This document shows positions 1 to 6,205 of a stretch of 6,224 nt of DNA, piece by piece (position 1 is the first letter of the stretch; each line of letters starts with the position of its first letter). The position numbers and the translations under genes are program-made. Below the pieces are notes generated by a model. The model did not search any database. It was not told where the DNA came from and saw only the letters and a program-made list of their open reading frames with translations. This stretch comes from Desulfobacteraceae bacterium UBA5852 (GTDB taxonomy: Bacteria > Desulfobacterota > Desulfobacteria > Desulfobacterales > UBA5852), in NCBI GenBank assembly GCA_002432195.1, contig DJGG01000167.1, positions 7,069 to 13,292 on the forward strand, in the 5' to 3' direction.

Positions 1-381
1 CACCGGCACCCCGCCGTTGAGCCGCAGCTCGTCGGCCACGTGGGACAGCTGCAGGAAGGCCAGGTGGTCCGCCAGCCCGGCCGCCCGGCGCCGTCCGTCG
101 GCGGCGACGACCGCCGGGGCCCCGTAGCCCGCCCCGCAGACCGGGGCGCCGCCCCCGATGAGCGCATCGTGCCGCGGGTTGCGCCCGTGGAGGGTAAAGG
201 CCGGCGGGGCCTTGGCCACCCAGGCGAGAACCTCCGCGGGTTGGAAGTAAACCCGCTCGCCGGCCACCCGCAGACCCTGGTCGGCCAGGCGCCCGCGCAC
301 CCCGGGGTGGTGCAGGCGGATGCCCACCTCGGCGAGGATCTGCAGCGAGGCCTGGTGGATGGTTGCGATCTTCACTTCCAC
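1..381 (-). CDS. MttB-family corrinoid methyltransferase, N-terminal part (cut by window edge)
   Basis: Only the first 127 codons are present; the gene runs off the left edge in frame. The protein begins with the helical N-terminal segment typical of the trimethylamine methyltransferase (MttB) family (IHQASLQILAEVGIRL), followed by WVAKAPPAFTLHGRNP and an IGGG...GAGYG segment, all matched at the same spacing in the upstream neighbour at 401-1840. By a hand, ungapped comparison 65 of 120 residues are identical to that neighbour, so the two are tandem paralogs. The family transfers a methyl group from a methylated amine to a cognate corrinoid protein in the cytoplasm. I chose the GTG at 381 because a GGGGGA ribosome binding site lies 7 bases upstream; a second GTG two codons later is possible. 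No in-frame amber codon is seen in this part, but the region where pyrrolysine would lie is outside the window. The substrate is unknown. Confidence 0.88.
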   Translation of the reverse strand, partial: MEVKIATIHQASLQILAEVGIRLHHPGVRGRLADQGLRVAGERVYFQPAEVLAWVAKAPPAFTLHGRNPRHDALIGGGAPVCGAGYGAPAVVAADGRRRAAGLADHLAFLQLSHVADELRLNGGVPV

Positions 382-403
382 GGCGTTGTCCCCCGGGGGG
401 TCA
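382..403 (-). promoter_or_regulatory. Intercistronic ribosome binding site inside a C6G5 self-complementary tract
   Basis: On the mRNA strand the stop codon TGA of the upstream MttB gene is followed at once by CCCCCCGGGGGA and then, after 7 bases, the GTG start of the next MttB gene. The G-rich part is the ribosome binding site, and the C-run beside it can pair with it within one message or between molecules. A ribosome finishing the upstream gene would cover the C-run, so translational coupling is plausible. This is inferred from sequence only. Confidence 0.4.
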
Positions 404-1840
404 GGGCTGCGCGCCGGCGGCGGCGCGGATGCGGGTGATCACGGCGGGGTCCACCCCCGCCCGTGCGGTCAGGAAGCGGCCCAGGTCCCGCAGGAGGCCG
501 GGATCCATCTCCGGGGCCACATATTCCCCGAGCAGCCGGCGTTTCTGCCGCTGGAGGTTGGCCGCGAGCTGGTCGGCCGGCGTGCGGCCTTCCGGCAGCG
601 CCCCGCGCAGGGCCACGTCCGGGTTCCAGCTGTGGGTGCGGCACTTGCGCACCGGGTCCCTGTGGCTGAGAAACTGCCCGCCCGGGCCGACGGCGCGGAT
701 GACCTCCAGGGCCAGGTCCTCGTCGGTGTCGGCGGGGATCGCCGCCAGGACCTCCTCCACCATGCGGATCATCTCCAGGTCGAGGACGAACTTCTCCGTG
801 CTGATGGCCCCGAAGCTCTCCAGGATGCCGGCGGCGTGGACGATGAGGTCGATGCCGCTCGTGGCGGCCGCGAAGAGGGCCAGCATGCTTTCGCTGGCCG
901 CCTGGATGTCCACGCTGCGGGCGTCGGTGACCGCCCCGCCCCCGCGGCTGGGCAGACCGTAGAAGCGCGCCAGGCGGGCGCAGTGCCGGGCCTGGCGCGC
1001 ATAGGCCGGCGAGCCGATGGCGATGTTGCCGCTGCGCAGGTCCGCGCCGTAGCACTGCAGCCCGAAGATCACGGGCAGGCCTTCCTGGAGCATCTGGGCC
1101 ACGACGATCACCGCCAGGGCCTCGGCCGTGGCCAGGGCCAGGTTGCCGGCCAGCGCGATGGGGCCGGTGGTGCCGGCGGCCGGGGCCGGGGAGACGATGA
1201 GGGGCTGGCGGTGGCGGGCGCAGGCCCATACGGAGTCCAGCGCCATGTCGTCCACCACCAGGGGGCTGATGGTGCTGATCATGGTGAGCAGCCGGGGCCG
1301 GCGCTCAAGCTCGTCCTTGCCGCCGAAGAGGATGGCCGCCAGGGCCATGACCTCCGCGATGACCGGCTGCCGGCCGGGGATGCCCAGCAAGGCCTTGTCC
1401 GAGAGCAGGGCGGCGGCCAGCAGCATCACCAGGTGGCTCTGCTCGGCGGGCACGTCGGCGGGCTGGGCCAGGATGCCGCCGTTGATCCGGAAGGCCGGCG
1501 CCCGGTGCACGAGCTTGGCCAGTTCCAGGTGGTCGGCCAGGCGGGTCTCCCGCTTGCGCCCGTCGGCCTCCACGATGGCCGCGGCCCCGTAACCGGCGAC
1601 ATACTGGCGCACGCCCCCGCCGATGACCGCGTCATGGGCGGGGTTGCGGGCGTACAGGGTGAACGCGGCAGGCGCCTTGGCCACCCAGTCCATGACCTGG
1701 CGCTCCCGGAAGCACGCGATGTCGCCCTCCACGCGGATGCCGTGGCCGCGCAGCATGGCGAGGGTCGCCGGGTGCTTCAGGCGGATGCCGATCTCTTCCA
1801 GGATGCGCAGGGCCGCGGCGTGAATGCGTGCTTCGGTCAT
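401..1840 (-). CDS. MttB-family (non-pyrrolysine) corrinoid methyltransferase
   Basis: A complete 479-residue protein, in the usual length range for the trimethylamine methyltransferase family (about 470-510). Recognisable family stretches are the N-terminal helix IHAAALRILEEIGIRLKHP (6-24), WVAKAPAAFTLYARNP (52-67), TDARSVDIQAASE (305-317), the HAAGILESFG segment (335-344) and the near-C-terminal AVGPGGQFL (383-391). The frame has no internal TAG and ends in TGA, so this is not a pyrrolysine enzyme; members without pyrrolysine that have been characterised act on quaternary amines such as glycine betaine, proline betaine or carnitine. It should methylate a corrinoid protein, which is not encoded in the window. 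The ATG at 1840 has AAAGGA 6 bases upstream. It lies 25 bases after the preceding MttB gene and 19 bases before the next one, so co-transcription is very likely. It is closer to the downstream paralog than to the upstream one. The substrate cannot be read from sequence. Confidence 0.93.
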   Translation of the reverse strand: MTEARIHAAALRILEEIGIRLKHPATLAMLRGHGIRVEGDIACFRERQVMDWVAKAPAAFTLYARNPAHDAVIGGGVRQYVAGYGAAAIVEADGRKRETRLADHLELAKLVHRAPAFRINGGILAQPADVPAEQSHLVMLLAAALLSDKALLGIPGRQPVIAEVMALAAILFGGKDELERRPRLLTMISTISPLVVDDMALDSVWACARHRQPLIVSPAPAAGTTGPIALAGNLALATAEALAVIVVAQMLQEGLPVIFGLQCYGADLRSGNIAIGSPAYARQARHCARLARFYGLPSRGGGAVTDARSVDIQAASESMLALFAAATSGIDLIVHAAGILESFGAISTEKFVLDLEMIRMVEEVLAAIPADTDEDLALEVIRAVGPGGQFLSHRDPVRKCRTHSWNPDVALRGALPEGRTPADQLAANLQRQKRRLLGEYVAPEMDPGLLRDLGRFLTARAGVDPAVITRIRAAAGAQP

Positions 1841-1859
1841 GGACGGTCCTTTTGACGGT

Positions 1860-1873
1860 GGCGCTTCAGCGCC
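1860..1873 (-). other. Small hairpin enclosing the stop codon of the upstream MttB gene
   Basis: On the mRNA strand GGCGC and GCGCC form a perfect 5-bp stem around a TGAA loop, and the TGA in that loop is the stop codon of the 1866-3287 gene. No T-run follows, so it is not a terminator. It sits just upstream of the ribosome binding site of the next gene and could affect termination or coupling. A stem this short is common by chance in GC-rich DNA. Confidence 0.3.
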
Positions 1874-3287
1874 GTTCCAGCCGTTGGGTCCACTGGTCCA
1901 GTTCCCGCAGGAGGCCTTGCTCCAGGGGCGGCACCCGGTGGTCGGCCTGGATCGCGGCCATGCGCGCCTTGAGCTTGTCGCCGATCTCGGAGTGCTCCGG
2001 GTTGGTCATCTTGCGGCTGAAGAGCTTGGAGTAGTAGATCTTGCGGAAATTCCGCATGGTGTGGGCCTGGTTCAGGTAGGCGCCGCCCGGGCCCACCTGG
2101 GCGATGAGATCCAGTTGCAGGTCGTCGGGGTCCACCGCCACCCCCTGGCTGAAGTGCTTGAGCATTTCGATGATCTCGTCGCAGAGCACCACCAGGGCCG
2201 GGTTGACGCTGTTGCAGTGGTCCGAGACCCCGATGTCGTGGACGATGTTGGCCTTGGACAGCAGCGTGGCGAAGATCTGGAAGGTCGCCTCGCAGACGGC
2301 CTGCTCGTCCAGGAGCTTGGCGTCGGTGCAGCCGGCCGTGCCGTAGAAGGGCAGGCCGTAATGGTCGGCCAGTTCGGCGGCCGCGGCCACCAGCAGGTGG
2401 AACTCCACCGCCCCGTAGCTGCCGATGGTGGTCTTCATGTCCATGATGGAGGGCATGGCGCCGTAGATGAAGGGGGCGCCGTCGGCGGCCTGCTGGGCCA
2501 GCACCAGTCCCGCCAGGACCTCGGCGTTGCACTGGGCCAGGGTGGCGGCGAAGCTCATGGGGGCCGTGCCGCCCATCATGCAGTAGGGCATGTAGACCAC
2601 CGGGATGCGGTTGGCGGCGCTGATGAAGAGCTTCTCCGTGCTTTCCTGGGGGTGGGTCAGGGGCGGGATCGGCTCGCAGTAGTTGAAGATGAAGGGCTTG
2701 GCCGCCAGTTCCCGGTGGCCGCCGGCCACCAGGGCCGCCATGTCGATGACCTCCTGGAGGGAGTCCACGTCGTTGGTGGAAAAGTTGATGGTCTTGCTGA
2801 AGTGCTTGAGGGTCTCGATGAAGCTGATCTGGGTCTGGATCGCCGGGTTGACGTCCTTGGTGAGACCCACGGAGAGCACGAAATGGATGTTGGGCAGGGC
2901 GTCGGCCAGGCGGCACATGGCGGCGATGTCGGCCTTGAGGAAGTCCCGGGCGCGCCCCTCGGCCATGTCCACGATCTGGAGCATGTCCGCGTGGCAGCCG
3001 AAGTAGACCGGATTGGCGGGGGTCACGGACATGGCCGCTTGGCCGGCGCGGTTGTAGAGCGTGAGCTCGCGGGGGGCCAGCTCCAGGGCGCGCTCCACGG
3101 CGCGGCGGGGGATTTTCACCAGGCCGTGGGCGTCCGCCTCGCAGCCGGCCTCGCGATAGGCGGCCAGGGCCCGTGCGCCCCCCACCCGGGTGCCCACCCG
3201 GGCGAGCAGCTCCAGGCTGGCTTCATGGATGCGGGCGATTTTTTCCGGGTCGAGCACGCCGAAGGCGATGTTGCGCTTGGTTTCCAT
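1866..3287 (-). CDS. Diverged MttB-family corrinoid methyltransferase
   Basis: A 473-residue protein of the trimethylamine methyltransferase family. Family features in order are an N-terminal helix IARIHEASLELLARVGTRV (18-36), a central barrel region with PYCMMGGTAPMS (234-245), GLPFYGTAGCTDAKLLDEQA (311-330), VVLCDEIIEML (366-376) and the C-terminal QVGPGGAYLNQAHTMRNFR (397-415). The frame has no internal amber codon and stops with TGA, so it is a non-pyrrolysine member. It differs from the other two MttB proteins here: where many members have a HD.GYLESG-like stretch it reads HDIGVSDHCNSVNP (350-363), which suggests another substrate. The frame stays open up to 3356, but I start at the ATG at 3287: a GAGGAG lies 11 bases upstream, family similarity begins soon after it, and the longer version would translate a low-complexity Arg/Pro/Ala stretch over an intergenic hairpin. 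It is third in the operon, after the opine dehydrogenase-like gene. The substrate is unknown. Confidence 0.92.
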   Translation of the reverse strand: METKRNIAFGVLDPEKIARIHEASLELLARVGTRVGGARALAAYREAGCEADAHGLVKIPRRAVERALELAPRELTLYNRAGQAAMSVTPANPVYFGCHADMLQIVDMAEGRARDFLKADIAAMCRLADALPNIHFVLSVGLTKDVNPAIQTQISFIETLKHFSKTINFSTNDVDSLQEVIDMAALVAGGHRELAAKPFIFNYCEPIPPLTHPQESTEKLFISAANRIPVVYMPYCMMGGTAPMSFAATLAQCNAEVLAGLVLAQQAADGAPFIYGAMPSIMDMKTTIGSYGAVEFHLLVAAAAELADHYGLPFYGTAGCTDAKLLDEQAVCEATFQIFATLLSKANIVHDIGVSDHCNSVNPALVVLCDEIIEMLKHFSQGVAVDPDDLQLDLIAQVGPGGAYLNQAHTMRNFRKIYYSKLFSRKMTNPEHSEIGDKLKARMAAIQADHRVPPLEQGLLRELDQWTQRLERR

Positions 3288-3310
3288 GGTCGGGGTCGCT
3301 CCTCGATGGG

Positions 3311-3346
3311 CCGCCCGGCCTCCGGCGGAGGGCCGGCGCCGGGCGG
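3311..3346 (-). other. Strong GC-rich intercistronic stem-loop
   Basis: In the 73-base gap between the opine dehydrogenase-like gene and the first MttB gene, CCGCCCGGC at 3311-3319 is perfectly complementary to GCCGGGCGG at 3338-3346. The 18-base interior holds a second inverted repeat (CTCCG-G-CGGAG, 3320-3330), and the GGCCTCC at 3317-3323 can instead pair, with one bulge, with GGAGGGCC at 3327-3334. No T-run follows in the direction of transcription, so it does not look like an intrinsic terminator. It lies just before the ribosome binding site of the MttB gene. An RNA stability, processing or attenuation element is the likeliest reading. Confidence 0.55.
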
Positions 3347-3360
3347 CGGGTCGCACGGTG

Positions 3361-4584
3361 CTAGCGGGCCTTGTAGACGCCCTGGTGGAGGTACTGGAGC
3401 ATCTCTTCCTTGGTCATGTGGCCGATGCCCAGGGTGCCCAGGGTGTACCCCTTGGCGTAGAAGTCGGTTTCCGCCATGGTGCTCGCCAGGTTGATCAGGG
3501 AGTCGATGATGGGGGTCCGCACGCCGAACTTTTTGCCCAGCTCGTGGTAGACATGGCAGCCCACCGGGATGTCCTCGGTGATGTAGCGGTTCTGGATGGT
3601 GAAGGGGCCGGTGCCGTACTGGATGTAGTCGTGCTCCTCGAAGGGGATCTCGTAGTCCGGTCCCATGTACTCGCAGCCCAGGATGTTTTCACGGGAGAAG
3701 AACTGCTTTTTGTCGAAGTGCTGGATGCCCACCCCCATGGACTCCGCCAGGGCGCGCTGCTCCAGGTAGAAGCCGTGCTGCACGCGGGAAATCGAGGGGC
3801 AGTAGGCGTGGGAGTAGATGGAGAAATCGTTTTTCTCCTCCCCGTAGATCACGCCCCAGTTTTCCATGACCCCCACCCCCAGGATCACCCCCGGGCAATG
3901 GAGCACCGGGTTGACGTTGGAAAAGCCGGTGTCCATGACGGTTTCGCCCCCCACGACCCCGTCGCCGGAGCGGATGGCGTCGAAGGCGCCGATGAAGGCC
4001 GTGGAGGCCAGGAAGGCCTCCTGGTCGGTGGTGGGCAGGGCGGCTCCGCGCAGGGTGATGGCCCGGTAGTACGCCCGAATGCGGGGCAGGATCACCCCGC
4101 CCTTGATGTCCACGCGGCTGCCGTAGGGGGAGCTCGACCAGCCGCCGATGACCACCCGCTTGGCGCAGCCGGCCTCGCGCATCATGCGCCGCAAAACCAG
4201 GGAGCCGAAGTTGTCCGGGATGATGTGGATGAACATGCCGTCTTCCAAGGCCGGGATCAGCTTCTCGAAAAAGGCCTTGTGCCCCAGGGCCGGGGTGGCG
4301 AGGATCACGATGCCCGCGCCCTTGACGGCCTCGGCCACGTCGGTGGTGACCTTGTCGAAACGGGCCTGGCCGGAGCGCTCGAAGCCGTAGAGGTTGAGCT
4401 GCTCGCCATAGAAGGTCAGGCCGCGCTCCCGGACGCCGAAAAGGGTCTTGGCGGCGAAGGGCGCCAGGTCGCAGAGGCGCACCGCGTTGCCCGCCAGGGC
4501 GCAGTCGCCGGCCACGGCCTTGCCCACCGCGCCGGCGCCCAGCACGGCGATGGGTTTGTTTTTGAGGTCTTCGATGGTGCCCAT
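3361..4584 (-). CDS. NAD(P)-dependent octopine/nopaline (opine) dehydrogenase family protein
   Basis: A 407-residue cytoplasmic oxidoreductase of two-domain opine dehydrogenase type. The N-terminal Rossmann domain has PIAVLGAGAVG (11-21) with the GxGxxG turn at 16-21, and Asp39 at the end of the second strand, which favours NAD(H) over NADP(H). ILATPALGHKAF (94-105) closes the nucleotide fold. The C-terminal domain carries SNVNPVLHCPG (222-232), with His229 in the place of the catalytic histidine of the family, and RYITEDIPVG (333-342), a hallmark of the octopine dehydrogenase domain whose Asp probably partners that histidine. Family enzymes reductively condense an amino acid with a 2-oxoacid or run the reverse oxidative split. 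The related fold of ketopantoate reductase makes reduction of a 2-oxoacid a second possibility, given the PanB gene just upstream. The ATG at 4584 has GAGGAG 9 bases upstream; an earlier in-frame ATG at 4629 has no ribosome binding site. The stop is TAG. Family assignment is firm; the substrate is not known. Confidence 0.87.
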   Translation of the reverse strand: MGTIEDLKNKPIAVLGAGAVGKAVAGDCALAGNAVRLCDLAPFAAKTLFGVRERGLTFYGEQLNLYGFERSGQARFDKVTTDVAEAVKGAGIVILATPALGHKAFFEKLIPALEDGMFIHIIPDNFGSLVLRRMMREAGCAKRVVIGGWSSSPYGSRVDIKGGVILPRIRAYYRAITLRGAALPTTDQEAFLASTAFIGAFDAIRSGDGVVGGETVMDTGFSNVNPVLHCPGVILGVGVMENWGVIYGEEKNDFSIYSHAYCPSISRVQHGFYLEQRALAESMGVGIQHFDKKQFFSRENILGCEYMGPDYEIPFEEHDYIQYGTGPFTIQNRYITEDIPVGCHVYHELGKKFGVRTPIIDSLINLASTMAETDFYAKGYTLGTLGIGHMTKEEMLQYLHQGVYKAR

Positions 4585-4643
4585 GGTTGCATTCTCCTCG
4601 TTCAGGAATGGTTTGCGGGGTTCGATCATCTGGGTTCGGATGT

Positions 4644-5498
4644 TCAGGCCTTGGCCCGGATCAGGGCCTGGAGCTTGTCGTACTCGCCGGGGACCATCTG
4701 GTAGACGTGCTCGTCGGCCGGGAAGCGCCGGGCGCGCACATCTTCCGCATAGGCCTCGAAAGCCGCGGCCATCTGGGGGCCCAGGGCGGCGTAGCGCTTG
4801 ACGAATTTCGGCGTGAAGGCCTGGAAGATGCCCAGCAGGTCGCTGCAGATCATCAGCTGCCCGTCGGCCTCCACGCCGGCGCCGATGCTGTAGACCGGGA
4901 TGGCCAGCTCGTCGCGGATCAGGCGGCAGACTTCCGGCGGGACGGCCTCCACCAGGAGGGCGAAGGCGCCCGCGGCCTGGATCGCCCGGGCGTCCTCGAG
5001 GAGGGCCAGGGCCGCCGCGGCGGTGCGCCCCTGGGCCTTGAATCCCCCTTGGGGCCCCGAGCTCTGGGGGGTGAGCCCAATATGCCCCATGGCCAGCATG
5101 CCGCCGTCGGCGATGGCCCTGATCTGGGGGCAGACCCGCTGGCCCCCTTCGAGCTTGACGGCATCCACGCCGGCTTCCTTGAAGAAGCGCCCCGCGTTGC
5201 GCACGGCCTCCGGGACACTCACCTGATAAGAAAGGAAGGGCATGTCGCCGATCACGAAGGTCTCGGGGGCCGCGCGGCGCACGGCCTCGGAATGCCAGAT
5301 GCACTGGTCCAGGGTGACCGGCAGGGTGCCGCTGTAACCGTAGACGCACATGCCCAGGGAATCCCCCACCAGCAGCAGGTCCATGCCGGCCTGGGCGGCG
5401 AACTGGGCGGTGGGGAAATCGTAGGCCGTGACCCAGACGACTTTTCGGCCCGCGGCCTTCATGGCCTCAAGATCGAAACGCGTGAGCTTCTTTGGCAT
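4644..5498 (-). CDS. panB: PanB-family 3-methyl-2-oxobutanoate hydroxymethyltransferase
   Basis: A 284-residue protein, full length for PanB (about 260-285), a class II aldolase-like TIM barrel. PanB transfers a hydroxymethyl group from 5,10-methylene-tetrahydrofolate to 2-oxoisovalerate to give ketopantoate, using Mg2+. Key stretches are TAYDFPTA (24-31), LLVGDSLGM (42-50, metal ligand Asp46), GDMPF (84-88, metal ligand Asp85), VKLEGG (114-119, with Lys115 and Glu117), GHIGLTPQS (138-146), LLVEAVP (181-187, Glu184 as catalytic acid/base) and SIGAG (204-208). The catalytic set looks intact. It departs from usual PanB in CVYGYSGTLPVTLDQCIWHS (51-70) and in RRAAPE (74-79), where housekeeping enzymes usually read HT and RG. 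The ATG at 5498 has AAGGAG 6 bases upstream. It is the first gene of a leftward operon with no panC or panD, followed by an opine dehydrogenase-like gene and three methyltransferases. It may therefore be a paralog acting on another 2-oxoacid rather than the coenzyme A enzyme; the symbol marks the family only. Confidence 0.9.
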   Translation of the reverse strand: MPKKLTRFDLEAMKAAGRKVVWVTAYDFPTAQFAAQAGMDLLLVGDSLGMCVYGYSGTLPVTLDQCIWHSEAVRRAAPETFVIGDMPFLSYQVSVPEAVRNAGRFFKEAGVDAVKLEGGQRVCPQIRAIADGGMLAMGHIGLTPQSSGPQGGFKAQGRTAAAALALLEDARAIQAAGAFALLVEAVPPEVCRLIRDELAIPVYSIGAGVEADGQLMICSDLLGIFQAFTPKFVKRYAALGPQMAAAFEAYAEDVRARRFPADEHVYQMVPGEYDKLQALIRAKA

Positions 5499-5728
5499 GG
5501 GGTGCTCCTTGACCACCGCGCGGGCGGCCGCTTCGGATCGATGACGGAAGAGCTTCACCGGGCTGGCGTGGCGGCCTCCGCCGGACCCATGGCGCCTCCC
5601 CGGAGTGTCTCTGCAATAACAGGCCGGGCCTTTTGCGGGATAGGACGGATCGGACAATCTCTGGTAGGAAACCGACGCGCGGGCCGAGCTGGCCGGTGAG
5701 GACCCAGGAAAGGGGGGGCGCCTGAGGC

Positions 5729-5755
5729 TTGACCGGGGGCCGGGAGTGGGATAAA
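5729..5755 (+). promoter_or_regulatory. Candidate sigma-70-like promoter of the MarR gene
   Basis: TTGACC at 5729-5734 matches five of six bases of the -35 consensus. GATAAA at 5750-5755 matches four of six of the -10 consensus, with a short 15-base spacer. A transcript starting near 5762 would have a leader of under 20 bases before the ATG, which still includes the ribosome binding site. The short spacer is the weak point. Confidence 0.38.
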
Positions 5756-5757
5756 CG

Positions 5758-5769
5758 TTCGCATACGAA
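5758..5769 (+). promoter_or_regulatory. Candidate operator, inverted repeat TTCG-CATA-CGAA
   Basis: A 12-base interrupted palindrome with 4-base perfect arms lies between the candidate -10 box and the ribosome binding site of the MarR gene. MarR proteins often bind palindromes here and repress their own gene. The arms are shorter than in most known MarR sites, so chance is a real alternative. Confidence 0.25.
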
Positions 5770-5779
5770 GGAGAGGCCC

Positions 5780-6205
5780 ATGCCCCCGCCCCCCAACAAA
5801 CCCCTGCCGGACTGCACCATCTTCCTGCTGGCCAAGGCCTACCAGAAGGCCCACGCCCCCTTCAAGCAGCGCCTGGCGCCATACGGCCTCACCACCATGC
5901 AGCACCTGGTGCTGGAGGGGCTCTGGCACGCGGAGGGACAGACCGCGGCGGAACTGGGCAAGCTCCTGGTGCTGGACAAGGCCACGCTGTCGGGGGTGCT
6001 GGAGCGCCTGAGCGAGGCCGGCTGGATCGACAAGCGCCCCGACCCGGGGGATCGGCGGGTGGTGCGGCTCTACCCCGCCCGGCGGGCCGAACGCCGGAAG
6101 GAGGAGCTCATCGCCCTGCGCACCCGGGCCAACGAGGAACTGCTGGCGGTCTTCAGTCCGGAGGAGCAGGTGCTGCTGAAGCGCTTCCTGTGGGACTTGA
6201 TGTAG
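5780..6205 (+). CDS. MarR-family winged-helix transcriptional regulator
   Basis: A 141-residue protein of normal MarR length. An N-terminal helix region (11-33) precedes GLTTMQHLVLEGLWH (36-50), the helix-turn-helix (TAAELGKLLVLDKATLSGVLERLSEAGWI, about 55-83, recognition helix about 66-80), the wing DPGDRRVVRLYPA (88-100) with the conserved Asp-Arg pair, and a C-terminal dimerisation helix rich in Arg and Glu. MarR proteins are dimers that usually repress nearby genes and release DNA when they bind a small aromatic or other ligand. The ATG at 5780 has AAGGAG 6 bases upstream; the frame is open further 5' but the next start, at 5729, lies over the candidate promoter and has no comparable site. 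It is transcribed away from the panB-led operon, so it probably controls that operon and itself. The stop is TAG, and only 19 bases follow before the window ends. Confidence 0.93.
   Translation: MPPPPNKPLPDCTIFLLAKAYQKAHAPFKQRLAPYGLTTMQHLVLEGLWHAEGQTAAELGKLLVLDKATLSGVLERLSEAGWIDKRPDPGDRRVVRLYPARRAERRKEELIALRTRANEELLAVFSPEEQVLLKRFLWDLM

Larger units (their letters stand above)
5499..5779. promoter_or_regulatory. Divergent intergenic region between the operon and its likely regulator
   Basis: This 281-base stretch separates two divergent starts and must hold the promoters for both directions. No coding sequence with a ribosome binding site is seen in it. A possible rightward promoter and a short inverted repeat are listed separately. 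Leftward, I found the ribosome binding site (AAGGAG, 5505-5510) but no convincing -35/-10 pair; the DNA between about 5605 and 5670 is the least GC-rich part and is the best place to look. Short inverted repeats at 5683-5695 (GGCC-GAGCT-GGCC) and 5720-5728 (GCCT-G-AGGC) are further operator candidates with weak support. Confidence 0.6.

Noticed and set aside
320..1855. 511-codon open frame on the plus strand
   Set aside because: It is antisense to the MttB gene at 401-1840 and arises from high GC in third codon positions. Its product has no recognisable domain and is rich in Gly, Arg, His and Gln, as such shadows usually are.
401..3287. Pyrrolysine-containing MttB
   Set aside because: Neither complete MttB gene has an in-frame TAG, and both are full length without readthrough.
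1824..3494. 556-codon open frame on the plus strand
   Set aside because: Antisense shadow of the diverged MttB gene; the minus-strand protein matches a known family along its whole length and has a ribosome binding site.
4600..4645. Near-direct repeat GGTTCGATC / GGTTCGGAT in the PanB-dehydrogenase gap
   Set aside because: Two short, imperfect copies only; no sign of an attachment site, regulator site or repeat array.
4585..5349. N-terminal extension of the dehydrogenase frame back to 5349, suggesting a fusion
   Set aside because: The added residues overlap the PanB gene in another frame and look like a shadow; a good ribosome binding site and the Rossmann strand place the start at 4584.
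5612..5627. Sigma-54-like promoter for the leftward operon (GG...TTGCA)
   Set aside because: The GG and GC elements are separated by 9 bases instead of the required 10, and the TGGCAC half is poorly matched.
3190..5699. Two further plus-strand open frames of 504 and 370 codons
   Set aside because: Antisense to the dehydrogenase and PanB genes, with the same composition bias and no recognisable domains.
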